From Roseimicrobium gellanilyticum (GTDB taxonomy: Bacteria; Verrucomicrobiota; Verrucomicrobiia; Verrucomicrobiales; Verrucomicrobiaceae): a DNA stretch of 64,000 nt. The position numbers were made by a program, and so were the translations under genes. The DNA lies in NCBI RefSeq assembly GCF_003315205.1, contig NZ_QNRR01000001.1, positions 1,054,001-1,118,000 on the forward strand, given 5' to 3'. This document shows positions 53,169-62,661 of the stretch, piece after piece (the stretch's first letter is position 1; each line of letters starts with the position of its first letter). Under the pieces are notes generated by a model. The model was not told the DNA's origin and ran no database searches. It worked only from the letters and a program-made list of their open reading frames with translations.

Positions 53169-54217
53169 CCGACGAATTGCTCTTCTGGCAGCAGGCCGCC
53201 CCGCGATGTGGCGGACTCGTGTGAAGCCGGAAGGGCCAGCAGATTGGCGTACTCGCGTCGCAGGTTCCGTTCCTCGGATGGCATGGGCACAAGGGCTAGT
53301 CCCAGCCTCCGGTGGTCCCGGGGGAGCTTGGAAGTCTGCATCAGGCATCTGACCCCGTTTTGCTCAAAGGCCCACGCCGGCTGGTAAAGGTGATAACCCA
53401 GGGACTCCAACAGGCGCAGGGGTTCCAGGCTGCTCACCGAATCCGCTGCCCAGTTCTCCATGATGATTACAGGCTTCGCACGATTGAGCACCTTTTGTGC
53501 TCCCCTCAGCACGGCCGCTTCATGACCTTCCACGTCCAGCTTGATGACGGAGGGATCCGGAAGGTCCATCGAGTCTGCCGTCATCACCTTCACCCGTTCA
53601 CCGGAAGCGTTTGCATCGAGAGATGCGAGACCACTGTGGACACCGTCCGGAACCGCCATGCAGGATGTTCCATTCACATCACCGAGAGCCAGTTGGTGAC
53701 AGTGCACGCGCTCGCTCAAACCTGCCTGCTTCACAACGGATGCGAGATCACGAAACGATGAAGGTGTGGGCTCAAACGCATGAATTTCCCCGGTGAACTC
53801 CGGGCGCGCGCAGGCATAGAGGGGGAAGTATCCCCAGTTGCTGCCGATGTCCCAGAACACACCGGACTCACGGAGAAAGGCGTCCAGCAATACGGAGGTC
53901 TCAGGTTCGTATCCCTCGGCGAATTTTGGAAGGTAGACCGCGTGGAACTGGGTGTTCCTCGCATCGAACTGGATTTCGATCGGCTTGCCACCGGGAAGGT
54001 AGTCGAACAACCCCAGCGCCGGGCGGCGATGCAAAGCCAGGACTGCGGAGTAAATCCGCCGCAGCGCAAAACTTTGCGCGATACCGAGGTGGGAACGCCG
54101 TCCGTGGTGGTAGACGTATTGATAAAACTTGGCCAGAGCGGGCAGCCGTTTGGAGCGAAAGCAAAGCCTGACCGAATTCGACAGCAGCCGTTGCTGGGAT
54201 GTGGTGTGTTGGTGCAA
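53165..54217 (-). CDS. FkbM-family methyltransferase
   Basis: The 350-residue product shows FWDIGSNWGYFPLYA as the SAM loop, IHAFEPTPSSF and VIKLDVEGHEAAVL, followed by KPVIIMENWAAD. This is the standard FkbM order. The start is a TTG at 54217; no better start was found nearby. It overlaps the GT9-like start by 4 bp. The long N-terminus of about 110 residues is not part of the core domain. Confidence 0.92.
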   Translation of the reverse strand: MHQHTTSQQRLLSNSVRLCFRSKRLPALAKFYQYVYHHGRRSHLGIAQSFALRRIYSAVLALHRRPALGLFDYLPGGKPIEIQFDARNTQFHAVYLPKFAEGYEPETSVLLDAFLRESGVFWDIGSNWGYFPLYACARPEFTGEIHAFEPTPSSFRDLASVVKQAGLSERVHCHQLALGDVNGTSCMAVPDGVHSGLASLDANASGERVKVMTADSMDLPDPSVIKLDVEGHEAAVLRGAQKVLNRAKPVIIMENWAADSVSSLEPLRLLESLGYHLYQPAWAFEQNGVRCLMQTSKLPRDHRRLGLALVPMPSEERNLRREYANLLALPASHESATSRGGLLPEEQFVG

Positions 54218-54245
54218 GTGGTCGCGGGACTATGGGGATGGATTC

Positions 54246-55394
54246 CTAGCCACTACGCCGGGGGTGGGCATCGAGCACTCGTGATTGCCGCCATTGATTG
54301 ATTGGGAGATCAATGAGGCGCAGCACGAGCCAGCTCATTCCGCATGAAATGGCCATCGTGGTCAACATGAAAACAAAGGAGTTCTGAATAGAGGTGCCGA
54401 AGAGTGACTTGGTCCAGGGGGCGAGGAGTGCCGTTTTGACTGTAATGTGCAGCAAATATACCGGGTACGACAACTCGCCCACAGCGCGGTCCCACTTTGA
54501 ACGGGCACTCCACTGGAACAGGGAGGGAATGGCAAGCGCTGCAAGCCCATAGAGCAACACCTGGCTCAGGGTATGGCTCACGGAGGCAATCAGGGTATAG
54601 AATGCGATGGACAGTCCCAACGCGGTAACGATCCCAATCTGCACGAACGTCCATCCTGCCGAGGGGCTGAAGTTCTGCACCCCACGGTACAGCCGGTAGG
54701 AGAGGATTCCCAACACGAAATACCCAAACTGCATCGGAAACCAGAAACTGCCTGCAACGGTGGCGAAGGAAGGAGACGTCAGCTTTGGCAATGCCACGAC
54801 GAGCAGCATGCTCCCGAGCAGCACGAGGGCAAGACCCCAGGTGCGCAGGCGGGTCAGAAGCGGTGCGGCGAGATAGAAACACAATTCGCACGAGATGCTC
54901 CATGCGTGGGCCAGGGGAAGAGGTCTCCATCCGCGGATGAATCCCTCAACCTTCCCAGTATAGAGCGAGGGGACGAGGTCAGGAGACAGGGAGAATAGAA
55001 AGAAGCTGTCCACGCCAAATCCGGAAAGCTGCGTGCCGGCATAGGCACTCAGCAGACCCCAATGTCCCTCCTGCGAAAGCCGGCGGAGATCGGCCAGCCA
55101 ATGCCCGCTGGGAAGGGAATCCGAGCTGAGCAGGATGAAACCAAGCACCACTTCCACAAGGAGTGCCACCCAGAGCAGAGGAAAGATGCGGAGCGCGCGG
55201 TTGGAATAGAAAAGCCACAGGCGACCGGGAAGTCCCTCTCGATATTTCTCCGCGAGGATCATGGCCATGTAGAAGCCTGACACCGCGAAGAAGAGTCTCA
55301 CGGCCACTTCGCCATGAATCACAGTGAGGCCTTTGGGTGGCACTGTATGAGCCACGACCACCAGGAGCGCGAGCAGCAATCGGAAATGACCCAT
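54246..55394 (-). CDS. Acyltransferase 3 family membrane protein
   Basis: The 382-residue protein has about ten membrane segments. The N-terminal LVVVAHTVPPKG carries the conserved histidine of the family; later segments include FFAVSGFYMAM, a basic NRALRIFPLLW and a late LSYPVYLLHIT. Members O-acetylate or succinylate sugars and lipids. It fits a decoration step in the glycan locus and starts at ATG 55394. Confidence 0.93.
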   Translation of the reverse strand: MGHFRLLLALLVVVAHTVPPKGLTVIHGEVAVRLFFAVSGFYMAMILAEKYREGLPGRLWLFYSNRALRIFPLLWVALLVEVVLGFILLSSDSLPSGHWLADLRRLSQEGHWGLLSAYAGTQLSGFGVDSFFLFSLSPDLVPSLYTGKVEGFIRGWRPLPLAHAWSISCELCFYLAAPLLTRLRTWGLALVLLGSMLLVVALPKLTSPSFATVAGSFWFPMQFGYFVLGILSYRLYRGVQNFSPSAGWTFVQIGIVTALGLSIAFYTLIASVSHTLSQVLLYGLAALAIPSLFQWSARSKWDRAVGELSYPVYLLHITVKTALLAPWTKSLFGTSIQNSFVFMLTTMAISCGMSWLVLRLIDLPINQWRQSRVLDAHPRRSG

Positions 55395-55424
55395 CTCTAC
55401 TGGATTGTATTTTTCCTGGTGGAC

Positions 55425-57875
55425 TCAGGCTTCCCGCCCGAGTGAGCTTGCTGGTCTTCCAAGCATTTCACCGACTTCCGTCGTGAAGTTCTCATGGATC
55501 ACGTCCGGACAGAAATCCCCTTCGGCGTACTGCCGGCTTTTGCTGACGCAGAAGTGCCAGAAATCCTCATGTTTGAGGCGCTCAAGTGCCTCCTGGATCC
55601 GGGCAGACTCCAGAGAATCAAGCCACAAAGGCCAGTTCACTTTTTTCGCCCATTTACCCACGGTGGTATTCGCAGGTGCGGCAATGAGGATGGGTAAACC
55701 CAGGTGGGAGTACTCCAGAAGTTTGCTGGGGAAGCTGGTCAGGGAAAGCTCTTCCGCACTGGTGTCAAAGCTGTAATGCACCAGGAGGCAGGTGGAATTG
55801 GCCGCGGCCCACTTGATGCCATCCGGAGGATTTTGGGGGATGGCGCGCAGTTCCAACACATCATGATAGTCCTGCAATTCCTGCCTGAGCGATGCCAGAC
55901 GTTTCTCCTGGGTGATGATTACCAGCCGCCCCGCTGAGGTGCGCATTTCAGACATCAGCGCGCGGAAGACATCGTGGTTGGAGGACTTCAGGCCACCGGC
56001 AAAAGTGATGGTGGTGCAGTCGGTGAATTCCTGCCGCCACCCCGGCGTAGGCACCTCAATGCGGCCCGGAATGGGAGGCAGGATGTGGCAGAGAGCGGGA
56101 TCCAGCTCGGGAACGCGTCTCAGGTATTCCGCCCGAAGTTCTTCGGAAACGAACCAGAGTATGGAGGCGCGCTTCAATGTGCCGCGGGTGTCCGCATGCA
56201 TGCGCCGCCGTTCCTTGGGCGTGTCCGCCCATAATTCACGCAGGTCGTAGACGATGACCCCCATGGGAATGCGCAGCTTGTTCGCCACCCAGGACCAGTG
56301 CGAGAGCCGGCTCCCATTGAAGACCATGAGGATGCCATCTGGTCTCACACAGAGGATTTTGATTACCCCTTCAAGGATCACCAGAAATCTCCTGAGTGCG
56401 ATGGTCCACGAGAGCCGGTAGATCAGCGGAGGCCAGAACCACCTGCCGCGCGGGATGAGGTGCACGGAGTCGAAGTCAGATGCCCCAATGAATGTGTGCT
56501 TCACACGCAGAGGCTGCAGTTCCTGCGCCAGGAGGCTCGTGGGAATGCCAGATGCATTCAAACGTCTGGCGTGGCGCAGCAGACACAAGTGCCCACCACC
56601 ACCCTCCTGGAAGTCAGTGCACACCATCAGCAAATGAGGAGCGTTGCATGCCCGGGACTCCGGAGGGGTGACTTTGTCCGCGGCGTTGCTGGTTGCCGGT
56701 GCATGGACCGCTTCCAGTTTCGCAGGGTGGTCGCCCGTCCTGTAGGCAGCACTCGTTGGGGTCCCTTCCGGTTGCAGGTGTGCCGGAGGCCAGGGAGGAT
56801 TGAACGTGGTCAGCCATTCGCTGAAGATGGATGTGGCTGAGCGCGACCAGTCTGAACCGATGCTGAATCCAGAGGCAATGCGACGCAGCAGGATGGTGGG
56901 GGACACCTTCCAGGCTTCGATGCACCACCCGAGAGACCTTGATCGATGATTGACGATATTCGCCAGGGTCAAGTTGGTGGTCATTTCCGCCTGTAGCGTG
57001 CGCGGACGCAGCAACTGCTTCCGCCAGCCTGGCACTTCCTTCCAACGGTCAGGAATGGGAGAGGTGGGGTCATCCAGGACTCGCCGCAGAGCCTGTCTGA
57101 AGTGCCATGCATCCCGGAGGGAGAATCTCTTGGACGCCTGGGTGGAGTGCACGCGCCACGTGGCTCCGGTGTCTGCGACCCAGATGAAATCCGTGGCAAG
57201 GCTCGCCCTCAAAGACCACTCGGCATCTCCGAGGAACGAAAGGTCCGTGGGAAACAGTCCGGTGCGTTTCAATAGCCCCCGGCGAAACAACAACCCGGTA
57301 ACGCTTCCCACGCCCCAGGAAAAGCTGGCCAGCATGAGGAACATCGACTCCTTCGAAATCCGAGTCCTGCCCGGACTCAGGTGAGAATCAAGAAACCGGT
57401 GGATCTCCCTCTGGCTGCCGGGAATGGGATGGCCTTCTTCGTCGATCCAGTCGACCGGGCAGAGCGCGAGGTCGGCATCAGGAGTCTCGTCCAGGGCACG
57501 GGAGAGTTTCTCCAGGCAGTCCTCATTCATCGTATCGTCAGCCGTCGCGATGTAGATGTAGTCGCCCGAGGCTCGCCTCAGGCATTCATTCCAGCCCGCG
57601 TACAAACCTTCCATAGGGACCCGGTGGAGGTGGACGCGAGGATCGCTTGTGAAGGTTTCGAGATACTCCCAAGTTCCATCGTCCGAATGGCTGTCGCAGG
57701 CAATCAATTCCCAATCCGCAACGGACTGCCGGATGATGCTCTCCATCCGCTCGCTCAGAAAGTCTCGCGCATTGCGCGTCGGAAGCAGGATGGAGACCCG
57801 CAGCGTGGTCGAAGGATGCTTCGGGCTTGGGGCCGAAGATGTGTTGAGTGCCGGCATTAGGAGAGACTCGACCAT
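55425..57875 (-). CDS. Two-domain glycosyltransferase: GT2 fused to GT4-like
   Basis: The product is about 816 residues. Residues 27-250 are a GT2 domain (VSILLPTRNARDFL, ATADDTMNEDCL). A linker of about 170 residues follows. Residues 425-810 are a GT4-like domain (LLMVCTDFQEGGGGHL, FAGGLKSSNHDVF, FPSKLLEYSHLGLPILI). Two transferases in one chain suggest coupled addition of successive sugars. The start is ATG 57875, with a GTG six bases upstream also possible. Confidence 0.87.
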   Translation of the reverse strand: MVESLLMPALNTSSAPSPKHPSTTLRVSILLPTRNARDFLSERMESIIRQSVADWELIACDSHSDDGTWEYLETFTSDPRVHLHRVPMEGLYAGWNECLRRASGDYIYIATADDTMNEDCLEKLSRALDETPDADLALCPVDWIDEEGHPIPGSQREIHRFLDSHLSPGRTRISKESMFLMLASFSWGVGSVTGLLFRRGLLKRTGLFPTDLSFLGDAEWSLRASLATDFIWVADTGATWRVHSTQASKRFSLRDAWHFRQALRRVLDDPTSPIPDRWKEVPGWRKQLLRPRTLQAEMTTNLTLANIVNHRSRSLGWCIEAWKVSPTILLRRIASGFSIGSDWSRSATSIFSEWLTTFNPPWPPAHLQPEGTPTSAAYRTGDHPAKLEAVHAPATSNAADKVTPPESRACNAPHLLMVCTDFQEGGGGHLCLLRHARRLNASGIPTSLLAQELQPLRVKHTFIGASDFDSVHLIPRGRWFWPPLIYRLSWTIALRRFLVILEGVIKILCVRPDGILMVFNGSRLSHWSWVANKLRIPMGVIVYDLRELWADTPKERRRMHADTRGTLKRASILWFVSEELRAEYLRRVPELDPALCHILPPIPGRIEVPTPGWRQEFTDCTTITFAGGLKSSNHDVFRALMSEMRTSAGRLVIITQEKRLASLRQELQDYHDVLELRAIPQNPPDGIKWAAANSTCLLVHYSFDTSAEELSLTSFPSKLLEYSHLGLPILIAAPANTTVGKWAKKVNWPLWLDSLESARIQEALERLKHEDFWHFCVSKSRQYAEGDFCPDVIHENFTTEVGEMLGRPASSLGREA

Positions 57876-57994
57876 GGCCACTTACAGGTCGGCAGGACGG
57901 ATGTTGTCATGGCCGTGTTCAGCCGATCTGGTGAAGAGGTGGCGAGATATCACGCCTCGGAACGATGCCATGGTGTCTGGTTTCAAGATGGTGC

Positions 57995-58759
57995 TCAAGG
58001 ATGGCGCTCCTGAACGGAAGGCAGACCGGTCACCAGCTGGTCATTCGTCAGCGGAGTTCTTGATGCGATGAAGATGGCGCGGCTGAGCGGTGCCGCATGC
58101 TGGTCTGGTTGGGTCCAGTCGGTGGGGAACTCCGGATGATTTGGCTGCGTCACCGGCACGTACACATGAGGGAAGGACTGTTTCAGTTGCTCGAAGAGCC
58201 AGCGTCGTGTGGGCCTGCAGCCGGAGCCTGACGTGGCCTGCGTGGGGTCTTCACGTTTTTCGGGAACAATGTTGATCTCCAGACCGTCGCCAAAAGAAAC
58301 GCAGGTCTCAAGAAGGAGCATGCCCCGGGTCAACTTTGCCAGGTACTCAAGTGTGGCAGCGGGATTCCCCAGGTGATACAAGGTTCCGTAGCAGTGGGTG
58401 ATGTCGAATTTCTCGTTGTCCAGTTCCGGACCGGGAGCTTCTAGATCGTGCTTGCGAATGTCTGCGTCAGGAAACCGGCGACGAAGGACCGCAAGGTTGT
58501 CCTCACGCGGCTCAGTGATCGTAATCTGGCAGTCGCGATCACGGTAGTAGCGCGAGTGGTCGCCGATGCCCGCGCCCACTTCCAGTACACGCTGTCCCCG
58601 GACGGGAAGCCGTAGACTCGCAAGATGCTCAAGACGGCAGCCGGTATGACGCAGATAGAAAAACGCGTGGAAATAGTTCCTGGGATCGGAGGCTTCCGTG
58701 GCCTGCAGGCCGAACTTGGGAGCCAGCCGCTTCGCTGCTTTTACGAGGAGGGATTTCAT
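57995..58759 (-). CDS. Class I SAM methyltransferase
   Basis: The 254-residue product shows VLEVGAGIGDHSRYY, ITITEPREDNLAVL and FDITHCYGTLYHLGNPA, the standard motifs of small-molecule methyltransferases (Methyltransf_11/25 type). It has no FkbM-type IDxEGxE signature. The acceptor is unknown; sugar methylation is suggested by its neighbours. Confidence 0.88.
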   Translation of the reverse strand: MKSLLVKAAKRLAPKFGLQATEASDPRNYFHAFFYLRHTGCRLEHLASLRLPVRGQRVLEVGAGIGDHSRYYRDRDCQITITEPREDNLAVLRRRFPDADIRKHDLEAPGPELDNEKFDITHCYGTLYHLGNPAATLEYLAKLTRGMLLLETCVSFGDGLEINIVPEKREDPTQATSGSGCRPTRRWLFEQLKQSFPHVYVPVTQPNHPEFPTDWTQPDQHAAPLSRAIFIASRTPLTNDQLVTGLPSVQERHP

Positions 58760-58771
58760 GGGCGGGGCGGA

Positions 58772-59569
58772 TCAGAGTGCGCGATCGAGCGGTACAAGGA
58801 GGAAGTTCTCCTGCCTCACCTGGCAGAGCAGGCGCAGGTGTGCCGCGTCCGGAATGGGCAAGATGTTTTCGAGGTCGAACAGGCGGTACCCGCGCTCGGT
58901 GGCAAACGTCAGGAGATCCTCAACGGCCAATCCATAGGCGCCCAGGTTTGCCGGCGTCCATTCAAGAATGATCATGGGGCGGCATTGCTTCAGCAGTGCT
59001 TCCGCTCCTTGCAGCACCAGACATTCGGCACCCTCCACATCGATCTTGATCAGGGAAACCTCAGGACGTCCAAACTCCACCCAGATGTCGTCGAGCGGGA
59101 TGGTTTCAACTGAGATGGTGCGGGTCATGTCCACCCGGCCAGTGTTCTTCATGCCTTCGAAGGCGCTGTTGCCAGAATCGGCGAGGACGAAATCCACGAC
59201 ACCCTTCGTATTGCTCACAGCTTTCGACACCACATTCCATCTGTCCCGGAAAGCCGAGGCCTCCCGGGTTTTGCTCAGGTAGGGGAATGAGTTGGGCGAG
59301 GGCTCGATGGAAACGGCCTTCACTCTTGGATTGTTTGCCAGAACGGGCACGGACATCAGTCCCAAGTTTGCCCCCACGTCAAAGAACCAGGTGTCCGGCC
59401 TCGCCAGGTGCTGCATGCGCTGGGAGACGACGCGCTCAAACACACCCTCCCTCCGCACGCGCTGGAAGAGGATGCTGTTGGGTGGGCTGAAGATCTTCGC
59501 TCCAAAGTAGGGGAAGTATCCTTTCGCACGAAGGCGCAGATGGGCGATGTGGTCCTTGATTCGTTGCAT
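58772..59569 (-). CDS. FkbM-family methyltransferase
   Basis: The 265-residue product has WFFDVGANLGLMSVPV, VSIEPSPNSFPYL and the signature LIKIDVEGAECLVL, followed by RPMIILEWTP. It lies 12 bases from its methyltransferase neighbour and 17 bases from the ABC ATPase gene. It is the third clear FkbM copy, counting from the downstream end of the locus. Confidence 0.93.
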   Translation of the reverse strand: MQRIKDHIAHLRLRAKGYFPYFGAKIFSPPNSILFQRVRREGVFERVVSQRMQHLARPDTWFFDVGANLGLMSVPVLANNPRVKAVSIEPSPNSFPYLSKTREASAFRDRWNVVSKAVSNTKGVVDFVLADSGNSAFEGMKNTGRVDMTRTISVETIPLDDIWVEFGRPEVSLIKIDVEGAECLVLQGAEALLKQCRPMIILEWTPANLGAYGLAVEDLLTFATERGYRLFDLENILPIPDAAHLRLLCQVRQENFLLVPLDRAL

Positions 59570-59586
59570 GAGTCGATGGAAGCGGG

Positions 59587-60828
59587 CTACAAGCCCTGAT
59601 GGACTTCGAAGTCCAGATTCACGAGGCCGCGGTGTTCCACGGGGTAGGGGACGAAGTTGCTGACGGAGTCTTCGAGCACGGTGACTTCCACCAGATTCAT
59701 GGTGCTGTGGCGGGTCATGTCTGCCACGACATAGATTCCAATCTTGTAGGTGCCAGGCACAAAAGGCACGGACTTGATATCGAAGGAGAGGTGGAACTTG
59801 CCCTCGGATAGCTTCACGGGCACGGAGCCGTCCATGCGAGGATCCACCACGGCGATGCGTGTGCCTTTGAGATCCAGTATGATGAGGGCGCAGTCCGTGA
59901 GCCGGGTGGCGCGGTTGGAGTTCAGGGTGACATCAATCCTCACCGGTTTCCCCTGGCGGACCTGGCTGGGTGAGGCCTCAAACTTCTCAAGCGTGATCTC
60001 GTGGGAGAGCGCCAGGGGAAGGTCTGTACCGCTGTCCCTGTCCGTGGCCGCAAGATAGCGCGCAATCTCACCTGCGACATCATGACTGTGGGCGGCCAGC
60101 TTTCCGCCGGACAAGCGGATGACCGTATTGCACAGGGCCTCCACGGCTCCGAGATTGTGGCTTACGAAGAGCACCGTGCGTCCTGTCTTTGCCACGGCGT
60201 CCATGCGATCGATGCATCGCTTCTGGAAGTCCGCATCACCGACAGCCAGCACTTCATCCACCACGAGTACGTCTGGCTCCAGGTGGGCGGCCACGGAGAA
60301 TGCCAGCCGCACATACATGCCAGAGCTGTAGCGCTTGACCGGCGTACCGAGAAACTGCTCCACACCGGCAAAGGCGGCAATCTCATCGAACTTCGCCGCC
60401 ACCTCGGCGTGCGACATGCCGAGAATGGCGCCATTCAAGAAGATGTTCTCCCTTCCCGTAAGTTCAGGGTGAAAGCCAGTGCCGACTTCCAGCAGGCTTG
60501 CCAGCCGGCCCCTGACTTTGGCGACTCCGTGGGTCGGGGTGGTGATGCGTGAGAGAATCTTGAGCAAGGTGCTTTTGCCTGCTCCGTTGCGCCCCAGGAT
60601 GCCAACGATCTCGCCCTGATTCACCTCGAAGTTCACATCATCCAGCGCCCAGAGATCGGTGTCCGTGACGGTGGGTTTGTTGTTGGCGCCGATTTTGGCA
60701 TAGGGATCAGGCTTTCCCCGCAATCGGTGCCACCAGCGGTTGGCATCATGCACGAGGGTGCCGGTGCTGACTTCTCCAAGCCTGTAACACTTGGACAGGC
60801 GCTCTACTCGAATGACGGGATGACTCAC
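59587..60828 (-). CDS. O-antigen/polysaccharide ABC transporter ATPase (Wzt-like)
   Basis: The 413-residue protein has an N-terminal ATPase domain with Walker A LGRNGAGKST, the family-typical signature YSSGMYVRLAFS, and Walker B VLVVDEVLAVGD. A C-terminal beta-rich domain from about residue 260 resembles Wzt C-domains that recognise the terminal sugar modification of the exported chain. It pairs with the permease gene across the intervening FkbM gene. The start is GTG 60828. Confidence 0.95.
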   Translation of the reverse strand: MSHPVIRVERLSKCYRLGEVSTGTLVHDANRWWHRLRGKPDPYAKIGANNKPTVTDTDLWALDDVNFEVNQGEIVGILGRNGAGKSTLLKILSRITTPTHGVAKVRGRLASLLEVGTGFHPELTGRENIFLNGAILGMSHAEVAAKFDEIAAFAGVEQFLGTPVKRYSSGMYVRLAFSVAAHLEPDVLVVDEVLAVGDADFQKRCIDRMDAVAKTGRTVLFVSHNLGAVEALCNTVIRLSGGKLAAHSHDVAGEIARYLAATDRDSGTDLPLALSHEITLEKFEASPSQVRQGKPVRIDVTLNSNRATRLTDCALIILDLKGTRIAVVDPRMDGSVPVKLSEGKFHLSFDIKSVPFVPGTYKIGIYVVADMTRHSTMNLVEVTVLEDSVSNFVPYPVEHRGLVNLDFEVHQGL

Positions 60829-60849
60829 AATTTGTCTGGGGACACGGCG

Positions 60850-61674
60850 TTATCTGGCCGGCTGGGCGGCGCCAGAAACTCTTGAATTCAATTGCTTCTC
60901 CCAACCGTCGAGAGGCCGACCGGTCTGGGGGAAGAAGGCTTCGTTCAGCCAGAGGCCGTTTGATTGCAGCAATCTGCCATCATCGGCGTGGGCGGGATCA
61001 TAGAAGCGGTAGAGCCAGAAGCCATGCTGCCGGAGCAGATCATCCACCTGGGAGAAGCTGCACTGGCCTTCGTAGTATTTCACGAACAGCACCTCAGCGA
61101 ACACGGCGCCCACCTTGCGCAGCATTTGCGTGCTCCCCTTGAGGACCGGCAGTTCGCACCCCTGCACATCGAGCTTCAAAAGGTCGATCGAGGTGATATT
61201 CCTGGTGTCGCAGTAGTCATCCATTGATGACACGGTCACTTCGATTTCGCGACAGGTGTTCAGGTAAGCGCGCTCCTTCAGGTCCTCGTTGGAATGCAGA
61301 AATGATGAGGTCTCGCTGAAGGAATTGACGTGGAACACGCGCTTGCCGGAGACTTCGTCGAGTGCCAGGCATTCCACTTTCACGCGCGGGTTGCTGGCAT
61401 GCCTCGTCCTGGCGACATCGGCCACCTCGGGAATGGGCTCGAAGGCGCAGACGCTGGCATCAGGGAAGTTCTCGACAAACAAGCTCGTGGTCAGTCCATT
61501 GTTGGCCCCGACATCAAAGAGGAGGCGAAGCTCCCGGCCTCGCGCCATTCTCTTCAGATCATCAATCCATGGCACGCGCCGCGGCTGGCGCTTTTTGAAC
61601 GCCGACAGGAAGCGCCGCATGGCACGCCATGCTGGACGCAAGATGGTTTTGAGGGTCGGTGGAACAGCGGTCAC
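60850..61674 (-). CDS. FkbM-family methyltransferase between transporter genes
   Basis: The 274-residue product has LLFDVGANNGLTTSLF, VCAFEPIPEVAD and LLKLDVQGCELPVLKG, which is the FkbM pattern with Gln in place of Glu in the IDxEG position. The start is GTG 61674. It lies 21 bases from the ATPase gene and 55 from the permease gene. Wzt C-domains can recognise methylated chain ends, so a chain-terminating methylation is an attractive idea, though unproven. Confidence 0.9.
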   Translation of the reverse strand: MTAVPPTLKTILRPAWRAMRRFLSAFKKRQPRRVPWIDDLKRMARGRELRLLFDVGANNGLTTSLFVENFPDASVCAFEPIPEVADVARTRHASNPRVKVECLALDEVSGKRVFHVNSFSETSSFLHSNEDLKERAYLNTCREIEVTVSSMDDYCDTRNITSIDLLKLDVQGCELPVLKGSTQMLRKVGAVFAEVLFVKYYEGQCSFSQVDDLLRQHGFWLYRFYDPAHADDGRLLQSNGLWLNEAFFPQTGRPLDGWEKQLNSRVSGAAQPAR

Positions 61675-61729
61675 CAGATGGCCTTAAGCGAAAGAAGGGG
61701 GAGTTCGCACAATCCGCAGACTTGCGGTG

Positions 61730-62617
61730 CTACACCGTATCCATGAATGTCTTCTCTACGCGATTGAAGATCAGGACGCCGAGAGCAAGCGTAACAACGG
61801 TGAAGATGGCGCTGTAGCCGAGATCCGGCCACGAGAAGGTGCCCGCGCCAAGATAGACGGCGCGAAAGGCTTCCACGATGGCTGTCATGGGGTTCAGCTC
61901 CAGCCACGTGCGGTACTTCTCACTCACGGTCGAAAGCGGATACACCACGGGTGTAGCGTACATCGCGAGCTGGATTCCGAAGGTCACCAGGAAGGAAAGG
62001 TCGCGGTACTTGGTGGTGAGCGAGGAGACGATGATGCCGAATCCGAGGCCCAGACTGCCCATCAGGAGAATGAGCAGGGGGGTCATGCCCACAATGGCGA
62101 GCCAGTTCGGGTTCAGCGGAGTTCCCTGGAGCAGATACCAGCCGAGCATGCCAAGGAGCAGCGCGAACTGGATTCCAAATTGAATCAAAGTGGAGATGAC
62201 GATGGAGAGCGGAGTGACCAGCCGGGGGAAGTAGACCTTGCCGAAGATGTTGGCGTTCGCCGTGAACGTCGTGGAGGTCTTCGTCACGCAGGTGGAGAAG
62301 TAATTCCACGGAGTCGTGCCGGCGAGATAGAACAGGAGGGGGGGCAGTCCGTCCGTCGATAATTTTGCCACACCGCTGAAAATAACCGTGAAGGTGAGAG
62401 TGGTGAGGAGCGGCTGGATGATGAACCACAGCGGGCCCAGGATGGTCTGCTTGTACTGGGCCACGAAATCGCGTCGCACAAACATCCGTACCAGGTCGCG
62501 GTAGCGCCACAGGTCCTCCAGGTGCAGTTCAAACCAGCCCGAGCGCGGGCGGATGACGAGATCCCAATCTTCAGTGGATGTCTGGACGGAGGGAGGGGTG
62601 TCGGACTGAGCGGACAT
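61730..62617 (-). CDS. Polysaccharide ABC transporter permease (Wzm/TagG-like)
   Basis: The 295-residue protein has the ABC-2 type layout: soluble N-terminus, RYRDLVRMFVRRDFVAQYK just before the first helix, and about six membrane segments (ILGPLWFIIQPLLTTL, FYLAGTTPWNYFS, VYFPRLVTPLSIVIS and so on). It forms the export channel with the ATPase encoded downstream. No Wzx or Wzy gene is visible, which fits ABC-dependent chain export. Confidence 0.95.
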   Translation of the reverse strand: MSAQSDTPPSVQTSTEDWDLVIRPRSGWFELHLEDLWRYRDLVRMFVRRDFVAQYKQTILGPLWFIIQPLLTTLTFTVIFSGVAKLSTDGLPPLLFYLAGTTPWNYFSTCVTKTSTTFTANANIFGKVYFPRLVTPLSIVISTLIQFGIQFALLLGMLGWYLLQGTPLNPNWLAIVGMTPLLILLMGSLGLGFGIIVSSLTTKYRDLSFLVTFGIQLAMYATPVVYPLSTVSEKYRTWLELNPMTAIVEAFRAVYLGAGTFSWPDLGYSAIFTVVTLALGVLIFNRVEKTFMDTV

Positions 62618-62661
62618 TCAGGGTCGGAGAAAAACAGAACGTGCCAGAGTCCGGCACGTGA

